Of a stretch of 11,816 bases of DNA, positions 1 through 6,730 are shown piece after piece. Positions within the stretch are counted from its first letter, which is position 1, and the number at the start of each line of letters is the position of its first letter. A program made the position numbers and the translations under genes. The notes beneath the pieces are model-generated. The model worked only from the letters and a program-made list of their open reading frames with translations, searched no databases and was not told the DNA's origin. Source of the stretch: Gammaproteobacteria bacterium (GTDB lineage: Bacteria; Pseudomonadota; Gammaproteobacteria; SZUA-229); contig JAESSQ010000270.1 in NCBI GenBank assembly GCA_016764035.1, positions 1 through 11,816 of the forward strand, written 5' to 3'.

Positions 1-496
1 GAAAACGTATTCGCAATCGATTTTCAAAGGGTTCGACATGTATGTCTGAGGCGTTAACTTTAATCGCTTCACTGAGCAGGGCATTGATCAGACGAATGAT
101 CGGTGCATCATCGTCCGCTTCCATTAAGTCTTCGGGTTCCAGCGTTTCCGCTAACTCATCAAGGTCAAGCTCATCACCAACACCTTCCATCATGGCCATC
201 GCCTGATCACTGGCCTGTTCATAAGTTTGCGCTAATAACGCGGCAAACTGATCTTGCGTGGTTGGGCTTAGGGAAATTTTACGACGCGTGATACGTCTGA
301 TTTCAGCCAATACGATAGGGTCAGGTGCGTCTCGATGCAGTAAGTTAATGCTGTCGTTATCGATTTGACCAATCAATACGCCATGACGTTTAGCGAAAGC
401 ATAGGGAAGAATTTGCGCAGTAAGCGTAGCAGAGGTATCGACGACATTACTCTGTTGAGCATCCTCAACGTCTTTATTCAGGTTAGATGAAGCCAT
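1..496 (-). CDS. gspE: GspE, T2SS cytoplasmic ATPase (partial, N-terminal 165 residues)
   Basis: Cytoplasmic secretion ATPase of the T2SS, which powers pseudopilus assembly through contact with GspL. Only the N-terminal part is present; the gene runs off the left edge of the window. The reading frame starts at an ATG at 496-494 (MASSNLNKDVED) and continues open to base 1. Residues about 25-115 are the N1E-type region (LPYAFAKRHGVLIGQ near 30). An acidic stretch follows (DELDLDELAETLEPEDL), then the family signatures DDAPIIRLINALLSEA (about 129-144) and SDIHVEP (150-156), which opens the N2E domain. The Walker A, Walker B and Cys4 metal-binding segments would lie outside the window. The start lies inside the end of gspD, giving a 14-nt overlap and suggesting translational coupling, since no convincing Shine-Dalgarno is visible. 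The start is my choice: it is the first ATG in frame that precedes the conserved region, and a leader of about 25 variable residues is normal for the family. Confidence 0.93.
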   Translation of the reverse strand, partial: MASSNLNKDVEDAQQSNVVDTSATLTAQILPYAFAKRHGVLIGQIDNDSINLLHRDAPDPIVLAEIRRITRRKISLSPTTQDQFAALLAQTYEQASDQAMAMMEGVGDELDLDELAETLEPEDLMEADDDAPIIRLINALLSEAIKVNASDIHVEPFENRLRIRF

Positions 497-2549
497 CGTC
501 GTCATCATCCCAGTCGTCATCCGAATCAAGAATTACCTGCGATTTTTCTGTGGTCTGCTTGGAACGATCAAGCTCCTCGATCGGTGGCAAACGTGGCGCA
601 GCATCGTCTAACAAACCAAAACTGCCATCACTTTTATTGTATGCGCCACTTTCTATACCACGCAGGTAATTATATTTTTCATTGGTTACAAATGCCGCGT
701 CTTTGTGGTCACGTAATATAGTTGGGCGTAAGAACACCATCAGATTTGCTTTAGATTTCGTCGTGCTTTGCGTGCGGAATAAAAAGCCAATCAAAGGAAT
801 ATCACCAAGCAGTGGCACCTTGCTTTCAGTATCCGATACCTCTTCCTGAATTAATCCACCCAAGATTAAAATGCCACCATCATCGACCAGTACAGTGGTT
901 TTAATCGACCGCTTACGTGTCGCGATACCCTGTTCTAAGGTACCGGGTATGACACTTGATGTTTCTTGTTCAAGATCAAGTTTTACGGTATCGCCTTCAT
1001 TAATCTGTGGCGTTACTTTCAAGGTTAAGCCCACATCCTGTCGTTCAATTGTCTGAAAAGGGTTATTTGGATCTGTACTCCCAGTACCTGTAAAACTGCC
1101 GGTAACAAAAGGTAGGTTTTGCCCAACAATGAGTTCGGCTTCTTCGTTATCCAGGGTAACAATGTTGGGTGTCGATAAAATATTGGTGTTGGTATCTGTC
1201 TGCAGTGCGCGTAGCAGAGCGCCGTATCTAACACCAGAACTCGTAGTATCGCCCAGACCAAATGAAAGACCGGCTGGAACAGACAACGCCGTCGAGGTGG
1301 CATTACCCAGCGTGGCAAGTAATAAATCACCTACCCCTGCAAAATTACTTAAACCGACAGGTAAGGCACCGTTATCACGACTGCCACCATCAACAGCAAT
1401 ACCGACACCAATCTCTTTATTATTACTGGTGGTTATTTCAGCAATAATTGCCTCGATTAAAACCTGCGCACGGCGTATATCCAGTTGTCGTATCACCGAT
1501 TTTAAATTTTTAATGGTATTCGGGTCAGCTGAAATAATTAAAGCATTGGTTTCGTTATCTGCCTGAATAATTGTATTCTGACTAATAACATTACCAGTGG
1601 CTACGTTTGCCGATGCGGCTTTGCCTCTTGTAGCACCTGAACTACCGCCTTGCGTTTTTAAGCCGGTTAATATTTTAACCAGATTTTCTGCTTTGGCATA
1701 TTTGAGGTAGATAACATGTGTATTTCCACTACCATCTTCTAGTGGCGTGTCCAGGTAGGTTATGGTTGCTCGAATTTTTAATCGTGACGCACGATCACCT
1801 GTTACCAAAATACTGTTGGTGCGGTCATCCGCTGCTAATTTGATTTTTTTAGTTACATCCTTTGTGCTACCACCTGCATTTAATGAATTTAAAATACGCA
1901 CTATCTCAGAAGCGGACGCATGTTTTAAAGGGATAATTTCTAACTCATCACTGTCAGGCCTATCAACGCCCTGAATAATCTTCATTAAGCGTTTTATATT
2001 ACCCGCATGATCCGTAATAATTAAAGTATTGGTCGGATTATAAGCGGCCAGATGCCCTTGCTGCGGTACCAGAGGACGTAATATAGGAACCAACTGCGCT
2101 GCAGGCACGTGATCCAGGCGAATGATTTTGGTAACCAATTCGTCCGCAGCAAAATTACTTTTAGGCCCCGATAATGGTAGCGGGCCTTGTTTTGCATTAA
2201 CTTGAGGAACAATTTTTATCACTGCCCCTGTCGGCACAGCCGCATAACCATGTACCTGCAACACAGATAAAAAGACTTCATAGACTTCATTGGTGGATAA
2301 AGTATTTGAGGATATAACAGTAACTTTAGCTTTTACCCGTGGGTCGATAATGAAATTTTTTCCGGTGAATTTCGAAACTTGCTGAATCAATATACGGATA
2401 TCAGCATCTTTCATGTTAAGCGTTATTTCATCGGCCATAGCAGGCGCTAAAATAAATAATGATAACAACACCGGTAACAGTGATTTATGAAACCGCGAAA
2501 GCAACCCTTTCAGTTGAAATACGAATACGACTAATCGAACAATGGTCAT
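483..2549 (-). CDS. gspD: GspD, T2SS outer-membrane secretin
   Basis: Forms the large outer-membrane channel through which folded substrates leave the periplasm. The 688-residue length is typical. A signal peptide ends at AMA|DE (after residue 39). The periplasmic part follows: N0 (about 40-115, with KFTGKNFIIDPRVKAKVTV), N1 (about 138-200), N2 (about 203-270) and N3 (about 275-360, with a Gly/Ser/Ala-rich loop at 299-325). The C-terminal secretin barrel follows (about 361-612), with ALQTDTNTNILSTPNIVTLDNEEA and the hallmark VPLLGDIPLIGFLFR at 578-592. Residues after about 613 form the S-domain region, normally bound by a pilotin. The tail from 675 is extremely acidic (DSDDDWDDDDDGFI). The start is supported by AGGA seven bases upstream of ATG. 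It gives a long n-region with an extra hydrophobic stretch before the main signal core. The gene lies 37 nt after gspC and overlaps gspE by 14 nt. Family assignment is secure. Confidence 0.97.
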   Translation of the reverse strand: MTIVRLVVFVFQLKGLLSRFHKSLLPVLLSLFILAPAMADEITLNMKDADIRILIQQVSKFTGKNFIIDPRVKAKVTVISSNTLSTNEVYEVFLSVLQVHGYAAVPTGAVIKIVPQVNAKQGPLPLSGPKSNFAADELVTKIIRLDHVPAAQLVPILRPLVPQQGHLAAYNPTNTLIITDHAGNIKRLMKIIQGVDRPDSDELEIIPLKHASASEIVRILNSLNAGGSTKDVTKKIKLAADDRTNSILVTGDRASRLKIRATITYLDTPLEDGSGNTHVIYLKYAKAENLVKILTGLKTQGGSSGATRGKAASANVATGNVISQNTIIQADNETNALIISADPNTIKNLKSVIRQLDIRRAQVLIEAIIAEITTSNNKEIGVGIAVDGGSRDNGALPVGLSNFAGVGDLLLATLGNATSTALSVPAGLSFGLGDTTSSGVRYGALLRALQTDTNTNILSTPNIVTLDNEEAELIVGQNLPFVTGSFTGTGSTDPNNPFQTIERQDVGLTLKVTPQINEGDTVKLDLEQETSSVIPGTLEQGIATRKRSIKTTVLVDDGGILILGGLIQEEVSDTESKVPLLGDIPLIGFLFRTQSTTKSKANLMVFLRPTILRDHKDAAFVTNEKYNYLRGIESGAYNKSDGSFGLLDDAAPRLPPIEELDRSKQTTEKSQVILDSDDDWDDDDDGFI

Positions 2550-2586
2550 ACAAAATTCCTGTTAATCTAAATTCAAAAAGTAAAGA

Positions 2587-3486
2587 CTATGGCAAGGTAA
2601 TGTTAAGTGAAAAATCCGCACCATTGCGTTTCACCACGATGTTTAAATTTTTCGCTGTACTCAACTTACGTAATGCGCTAATGCCATTTTGTGCATTGTC
2701 GAGCTTTACACCGTTAATTTCTGTAATCACATCACTCGGTTGTAGACCTATCTCAGCTAATAACTTACCTTTTTTCTGTGGTTGCAAACGATACCCTATC
2801 TGTTTACCCTTTACTTTAACAACCACCGGTAACGCATATTCGCCAAACGACGTTGGGTTTTTTAATATGTTTCGCCGTATCTCTTTTAATGCAGCACCTG
2901 GTGTAGCGGCTCTGCTAGAAACGGAACGACGCTGTTTATTTGCACCACTAAATCCACCTACACCACTGATTTTTTGCAACTTCAATGTTTCTAAAAGTCC
3001 ATTACGCTCGAGTACAACATATTCGGCATGAATTTCTTTAATTAAGATGCCACCCGGCATCTTATCACCAACACTAAAAACGTCTTCCTTGCCAGATCTG
3101 CCTTTGGCTATAATAGCACTTGCTAGTTCCATCGGCTTTGCAGCTAACACACCTTTTAATATAAGGTTAAGTTTCGTCTCAGGCGCTCTGCGCTGATTAG
3201 TGGCCGACGCATTAACACTAATACCAAAAATATTGGCTGCGGTTAACTGTCTAAAGGCATTTTTCTGGGCTTGTTTTTTATTTAGTAATGCCTGATTTTG
3301 CGTTTGCACTGGCAAAAAGGCCTCATCATCCTGAGGGAACAATATCCAGGTCATTTTAACCAATAAATAAACACAGACAACAATCATCAGTAGGCTTGCT
3401 GCCGCTGCCAGGCGCTGGTTAAATCGTGGTAACACAAGGGCGTTACTAAGCGAATTGTTTAGCTGTATAATCAATGTGTTAGCCAT
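2587..3486 (-). CDS. gspC: GspC, T2SS inner-membrane/secretin linker with PDZ domain
   Basis: Bitopic inner-membrane protein that connects the assembly platform to the secretin and is implicated in substrate choice. The 299 residues begin with a short cytoplasmic segment, then one transmembrane helix (about 28-50, AAAASLLMIVVCVYLLV). The homology region (HR) spans about 82-172 and contains the family pattern AANIFG (83-88) and LILKGVLAA (108-116), followed by DVFSVGDKMPGG and the VVLERNGLLETLKL strand. A basic, Ser/Ala-rich linker (about 178-205) leads to a C-terminal PDZ domain (about 207-299: GYRLQPQKKGKLLAEIGLQ, DVITEINGVKLD). By the known architecture the HR domain contacts the N0 domain of GspD, which is encoded next. 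No strong Shine-Dalgarno precedes the ATG. It is the first gsp gene of the minus-strand half. Its promoter probably lies in the 174-bp gap behind metW, although readthrough from metXW is possible. Confidence 0.96.
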   Translation of the reverse strand: MANTLIIQLNNSLSNALVLPRFNQRLAAAASLLMIVVCVYLLVKMTWILFPQDDEAFLPVQTQNQALLNKKQAQKNAFRQLTAANIFGISVNASATNQRRAPETKLNLILKGVLAAKPMELASAIIAKGRSGKEDVFSVGDKMPGGILIKEIHAEYVVLERNGLLETLKLQKISGVGGFSGANKQRRSVSSRAATPGAALKEIRRNILKNPTSFGEYALPVVVKVKGKQIGYRLQPQKKGKLLAEIGLQPSDVITEINGVKLDNAQNGISALRKLSTAKNLNIVVKRNGADFSLNITLP

Positions 3487-3660
3487 GGTTTCGAGACACT
3501 ACCAAAAGTATGAGGCATAAGTGCTTTGAATTCTAGCAGTCTATTACCAGAACTGCATGCTAATTACCAGAATTACCCCACAATGACAGTATATTCATGC
3601 TCAAAGAAAGCAAACTGGCCTAATCGTAACAGTTAACGATTTTTTATAACCTGAAATACA
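3487..3660 (-). promoter_or_regulatory. Likely promoter region of gspCDE
   Basis: This 174-bp gap between the metW stop and the gspC start is the longest non-coding stretch in the window. It is AT-rich and holds no open frame I trust. On the minus strand, TAGAAT (plus-strand 3530-3535) and TATACT (3589-3594) each match five of six positions of a sigma-70 -10 box, but neither has a good -35 box at 16-18 bp. A direct repeat at 3543-3572 lies between these two boxes. I see no GC-rich hairpin with a T-tract after metW, so partial readthrough from metXW into gspC cannot be excluded. The role as a promoter region is inferred from position. Confidence 0.35.
3543..3572. repeat. Short direct repeat ATTACCAGAA (two copies, 20 bp apart)
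   Basis: ATTACCAGAA occurs at 3543-3552 and again at 3563-3572. The start-to-start spacing of 20 bp is close to two helical turns. A third, partial copy (ATTACC) follows at 3572-3577, and the palindrome GCATGC lies between the full copies. The repeats sit about 60-90 bp upstream of the gspC start. The spacing and position would suit binding sites for a regulator of gspCDE, but this is inference; the repeat is short and could be chance in AT-rich DNA. Confidence 0.5.
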
Positions 3661-4311
3661 CTAACGTTGATGACGGCAAAATCGATAGATAGCAATTTCA
3701 CCCAGTAGATTGGGAAACAAATTAATCAGCCAGCTACCTTGCTTATGGCTGTAATCAACAACCGTGCGCTGTAATATTTTAATATCATGGTTTTTGCACA
3801 AAACTTCAAAATCATTGAGTGTACATAAATGTACATTTGGCGTATTAAACCATTGATTAGGTAAGTTTTTTGTTACCGGCATAATACCTTTCAGACCCAG
3901 TTGCAGGCGCGCACTCCAGTGCGCCATGTTAGGAAACGTTACGATACCCTCACCACCAACACGTAACATTTCTTCTATCAATAAATCAGGCTGCTCCGTC
4001 GCCTGCAAGGTTTGACTCATGATGACGCAGTCAAAACTATTGTCAGCAAAATATGATTTCAAACCATCGTTAAGATCAGCCTGAATAACATTAATTTGTT
4101 TTTCTATACAGTCTTCGATATTAAACGCATTAATTTCTAGCCCGTAACCTTGTACATTTCGCTTTTCGCGCAAATACGCTAGCAACGTACCATCACCACA
4201 ACCAAGATCCAGTACCTTGGTACTTTCTTTTATCCACTGGGAAATAATTACCAGGTCGGCACGCAAACCCTTATCTTCCATAATCGACGGTGGTTGGTAA
4301 GGTCGGTTCAC
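3661..4311 (-). CDS. metW: MetW, methionine-biosynthesis methyltransferase-like protein
   Basis: A 216-residue class I SAM-dependent methyltransferase fold of the MetW family, which is paired with MetX in many proteobacteria and associated with homoserine acylation; its exact biochemical role is less settled than that of MetX. The SAM-binding motif I is VLDLGCGDGTLL (33-44). The acidic end of strand 2 is GYGLEI (55-60), followed by INVIQADLNDGL (73-84) and a motif IV-like segment FDCVIMSQTLQ (93-103). The family-typical GIVTFPNMAHW (122-132) and the C-terminal NLFPNLLGEIAIYR (197-210) confirm MetW. The chosen start is GTG at 4311, overlapping the metX stop by 4 nt (GTGA), which suggests translational coupling. 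Many relatives begin near residue 17 (RADL), and an ATG at codon 11 is an alternative start. Confidence 0.95.
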   Translation of the reverse strand: MNRPYQPPSIMEDKGLRADLVIISQWIKESTKVLDLGCGDGTLLAYLREKRNVQGYGLEINAFNIEDCIEKQINVIQADLNDGLKSYFADNSFDCVIMSQTLQATEQPDLLIEEMLRVGGEGIVTFPNMAHWSARLQLGLKGIMPVTKNLPNQWFNTPNVHLCTLNDFEVLCKNHDIKILQRTVVDYSHKQGSWLINLFPNLLGEIAIYRFCRHQR

Positions 4312-5453
4312 GTTAATGCTGCCGCTATATTTTTCATATGCGAGCTAAAAATATTCATGTAGTGCGGAATCGGAATCAAGAAAGCATCATGCCCCTGCTT
4401 GGCTTCTATTTCGACATAACTCAGTTGTTTCTCTGCTTGCAACAACGCCTTAACAATCTCATGTGAACGTTCGGGTGCAAAACGCCAGTCAGTGGTGAAT
4501 GAAACCACCAGAAAATGTGCGCTGGTCTGTTTTAATGCCGCAGCCAAATCATCGTTATACTCTCTGGCAGGGTCAAAGTAATCCAATGTTTTTGTCATTA
4601 ATAAATAGGTATTGGCATCAAAACGATCCACAAAAGAACGCCCTTGATAACGCAGGTAACTTTCCACCTGAAAGTCGACGTCAAAGCCAAAATTAAGTTT
4701 GCCTTCACGTAACTCTCGACCAAATTTATCACGCATAGCATCATCCGATAAATACGTGATATGTCCCAGCATTCGCGCCAACATCAAACCACCACGAGGC
4801 ACCGTGTTTTTTTCCAGATATCGCCCCCCACAAAAATCAGGGTCAGACATAATGGACTGACGTGCAACTTCGTTAAAGGCTATATTTTGTGCAGAAAGTT
4901 TTGGTGCGGCAGCAATCACCACAGCATGTTTCAGCAAATCAGGGTAATCTATCGACCACTGCAATACCTGCATGCCACCTAAACTACCACCAATAACTGC
5001 ACACCACGCGTTGATTTCTAACCACTGCATAAATCGGTGCTGACTTTTTACCCAGTCCCTCACCGTGACAATTGGAAAATCAGGCCCCCAATATTTACCG
5101 GTTTCGGGGTTAATTGTATTAGGCCCACTGGAACCTCGACAGCCACCGAGATTATTAATACATACAACAAAAAACATATTCGTATCTATCGGTTTACCCG
5201 GACCGATGGCGCTATCCCACCACCCCGCTTTTTTATCATCCACACTGTAATAACCGGCAGCATGATGGTCCCCGGTTAATGCGTGGCAAATCAGTATCGC
5301 ATTACTGGCGCTGGCATTGAGCTCGCCATAAGTTTCATAGACAATATCGTAGGCGTCCAGCGTTTTACCGCATTCCAGCGTTAAAGGCTTTGTGAATTGA
5401 GCGCGTTGGCTTTCAACGATTCCAACAGAATCATCAGCGAGTAATTTAGGCAT
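4308..5453 (-). CDS. metX: MetX, homoserine O-acyltransferase (probably succinyltransferase)
   Basis: Acylates the hydroxyl of L-homoserine from an acyl-CoA, the first committed step of methionine synthesis in the cytoplasm. The 381 residues form an alpha/beta hydrolase of usual length. The nucleophile elbow is GGSLGGMQ with Ser157. The other triad members are Asp322 in TTDWRFAP and His355 in QGHDAFL. The oxyanion and substrate region contains CHALTGDHHAAG (56-67) and NNLGGCRGSSGPNT (100-113). The family contains both acetyl- and succinyl-CoA users. The DWRF segment and the overall likeness to Pseudomonas MetX, as I remember it, point to a succinyltransferase (MetXS), but this is inference. 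The ATG start is preceded by no clear Shine-Dalgarno. A four-codon open frame ending TAA overlaps it as TAATG. The gene overlaps metW by 4 nt and lies 89 nt after the rhombosortase gene. Confidence 0.96.
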   Translation of the reverse strand: MPKLLADDSVGIVESQRAQFTKPLTLECGKTLDAYDIVYETYGELNASASNAILICHALTGDHHAAGYYSVDDKKAGWWDSAIGPGKPIDTNMFFVVCINNLGGCRGSSGPNTINPETGKYWGPDFPIVTVRDWVKSQHRFMQWLEINAWCAVIGGSLGGMQVLQWSIDYPDLLKHAVVIAAAPKLSAQNIAFNEVARQSIMSDPDFCGGRYLEKNTVPRGGLMLARMLGHITYLSDDAMRDKFGRELREGKLNFGFDVDFQVESYLRYQGRSFVDRFDANTYLLMTKTLDYFDPAREYNDDLAAALKQTSAHFLVVSFTTDWRFAPERSHEIVKALLQAEKQLSYVEIEAKQGHDAFLIPIPHYMNIFSSHMKNIAAALT

Positions 5454-5497
5454 TACAGCATCGCCATATTTTGGGTAGAACCGATATCATGTTGTGG

Positions 5498-5526
5498 AGT
5501 GTAATTTGTGGCCTCTCAAGATGCAA
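5498..5526 (-). promoter_or_regulatory. Weak candidate sigma-70 promoter for metXW
   Basis: On the minus strand, TTGCAT (plus-strand 5521-5526) and TACACT (5498-5503) are separated by 17 bp in the 89-bp gap between the rhombosortase gene and metX. They match the -35 and -10 consensus at only three and four of six positions. I see no SAM riboswitch-like structure or obvious MetJ box. Cotranscription with the upstream rhombosortase gene is an equal possibility. Confidence 0.2.
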
Positions 5527-5542
5527 TCAGTTGCAAGGCGGA

Positions 5543-6157
5543 TCAAGAAGTTTTTACTGAAAAAATCTTATACACCTTCTCGACAAGCCATACAGAAACG
5601 CCGCCAATGGCGCCAAGAAGATGAGCCTGCGTTAATACTCGGCCACCTGCCATATCCTCTGAACCGGGTAGTGCACCATAAAAAAACTCCCACATTAATT
5701 TAGTTATAAGCACGACCACCAATACATAGCCACTAACCGGATAAAAACGAATCTCACGCAAAGCGCCGTATAAAAACAAACCATGTAAAACGCCAGACAA
5801 ACCCACATAATAATAGATATCCGACAACCACCACCAGATGCCTACACTCACCACACAGGCAGAAACAAGAACAACCAAAAGCCACTGCTTTACATTAGCA
5901 TGCGCACTAAAAAAGCAAGCGACAATTAATAAGCCCGCCATATTTAATAACCAATGTGACCAGTTTAAATGCACGATATGAGCACTAAACAATCGCCAAA
6001 AAGCACCCTGCTCGACTAACTGGCGATCAAAACGCCACCTATCAACCAAATCAAACGTCTGCAATAAACAGGATACCAATATCAACATTAGCCAGAGAAG
6101 ATGACTAGAATGGTAGTGGTAGCGAAACTTTATTATCCTAAATGCTGTCATTGTCAT
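5543..6157 (-). CDS. rrtA: Rhombosortase (rhomboid-family GlyGly-CTERM protease)
   Basis: A 204-residue polytopic inner-membrane serine protease of the rhomboid superfamily. The rhombosortase branch removes C-terminal GlyGly-CTERM tails from exported proteins, many of which are T2SS substrates. Visible signatures are WRLFSAHIVHLNWSHWLLNMAGL (54-76), with His60, His63, His68 and Asn72; then YVGLSGVLHGL (117-127), with the nucleophile Ser121 in GLSG; and QAHLLGAIGG (177-186), with catalytic His179. Hydrophobic segments lie at about 20-33, 68-84, 92-110, 117-131, 142-157 and 175-192, giving about six transmembrane helices as in a minimal bacterial rhomboid. The size and the short loops fit rhombosortase better than GlpG. 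It is divergent from gspG, separated by 77 bp, and upstream of metX on the same strand. ATG at codon 3 is an alternative start; no Shine-Dalgarno is evident. No GlyGly-CTERM substrate is encoded in the window. Confidence 0.88.
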   Translation of the reverse strand: MTMTAFRIIKFRYHYHSSHLLWLMLILVSCLLQTFDLVDRWRFDRQLVEQGAFWRLFSAHIVHLNWSHWLLNMAGLLIVACFFSAHANVKQWLLVVLVSACVVSVGIWWWLSDIYYYVGLSGVLHGLFLYGALREIRFYPVSGYVLVVVLITKLMWEFFYGALPGSEDMAGGRVLTQAHLLGAIGGVSVWLVEKVYKIFSVKTS

Positions 6158-6175
6158 AGGCAGTTAGTCTGGCAT

Positions 6176-6205
6176 TTGTTATTATTTTCGCAACAGTCAT
6201 TGAAT
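6176..6205 (+). promoter_or_regulatory. Weak candidate promoter for gspG operon
   Basis: In the 77-bp divergent region, TTGTTA (6176-6181) and TTGAAT (6200-6205) are 18 bp apart and match the sigma-70 -35 and -10 consensus at four of six positions each. A promoter for gspG-N is expected here because the neighbouring gene is divergent, but this particular placement is uncertain. Confidence 0.28.
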
Positions 6206-6223
6206 AAAAAAATCGATTCCATA

Positions 6224-6228
6224 GGGAG
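6224..6228 (+). promoter_or_regulatory. Shine-Dalgarno GGGAG deciding the GTG start of gspG
   Basis: GGGAG lies six bases before the GTG at 6235. It is the clearest ribosome binding site in the plus-strand half, fits the high expression needed for the major pseudopilin, and supports the GTG start, which leaves an 11-residue prepilin leader. Confidence 0.7.
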
Positions 6229-6234
6229 TATTAC

Positions 6235-6675
6235 GTGTTACAACAAACTAAAAACAAACAATCAGGTTTTACCTTAATCGAAATCATGGTTGTCGTGGTC
6301 ATTATCGGTATTCTAGCAAGTGTCGTTGTACCTCGTATTATGGACAATCCAGACAAAGCACGTACCGCCAAAGCAAAAAATGATATCCGCGCTATCGAGA
6401 GCGCTTTAGACATCTACCGTCTGGATAATTTTGTATACCCGACCACCGATCAGGGGCTGGAAGCATTAACCAGTAAACCAAACTCACAACCTGAACCCGC
6501 CAGCTGGAAACAGGGCGGTTACGTAAAAAAACTCAACAGCGACCCATGGGGCAATGAATATTTATATTTAAACCCTGGTGAACATGGTGAAATTGACATC
6601 TACTCACTCGGCGCTGATGGCGCACCCGGTGGCGAAGGCCCTAATACGGACATTGGTTCATGGGACAAAAATTAA
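6235..6675 (+). CDS. gspG: GspG, T2SS major pseudopilin
   Basis: Main subunit of the periplasmic pseudopilus that pushes substrates through the secretin. The 146 residues begin with a short basic leader ending QSG|FTLIE. Prepilin peptidase is expected to cut after Gly11 and methylate Phe12, and Glu16 is the conserved Glu5 of the mature protein. The hydrophobic N-terminal helix (IEIMVVVVIIGILASVVVP) follows. The C-terminal domain carries the GspG signatures YPTTDQGLEAL (68-78), DPWGNEYLYLNPGEHGEIDIYS (103-124) and GADGAPGGEGPNTDIGSW (126-143). The last includes the Asp-rich calcium-binding loop. The start is GTG, supported by GGGAG upstream. It is the first gene of the rightward gspG-N operon, and the 55-nt gap before gspH has no strong terminator. 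Confidence 0.98.
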   Translation: MLQQTKNKQSGFTLIEIMVVVVIIGILASVVVPRIMDNPDKARTAKAKNDIRAIESALDIYRLDNFVYPTTDQGLEALTSKPNSQPEPASWKQGGYVKKLNSDPWGNEYLYLNPGEHGEIDIYSLGADGAPGGEGPNTDIGSWDKN

Positions 6676-6730
6676 AAAACAAACACACCTCTGGCAACCC
6701 GCTTGCTCAAACGGCTAGCCACCCATAACC

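Noticed and set aside
1025..1566. Long frames on either strand within gspD (for example 1129-1566 plus)
   Set aside because: They overlap a fully conserved secretin coding region, show no family resemblance and are shadows of gspD.
2459..3031. 190-codon plus-strand frame across the gspD/gspC junction
   Set aside because: It opposes two well-supported genes and its translation has no recognisable domain.
3624..3643. Hairpin AATCGT...ACGATT between metW and gspC as a terminator
   Set aside because: The stem is only 6 bp and AT-rich. The T-run follows it on the plus strand, where no gene ends, while on the metW strand it is preceded by A's rather than followed by T's.
5454..5542. SAM riboswitch or MetJ operator upstream of metX
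   Set aside because: I could find neither a stem-loop arrangement typical of SAM riboswitches nor tandem AGACGTCT-like boxes in this 89-bp gap.
6148..6203. Direct repeat GTCATTG in the rhombosortase-gspG intergenic region
   Set aside because: Only 7 bp, and one copy lies over the rhombosortase start codons; likely chance.
6692..6721. Hairpin between gspG and gspH (TGGC...GCCA, with palindrome GGCTAGCC)
   Set aside because: Stems are four bases with a long loop and no T-tract; too weak to call an attenuator or terminator.
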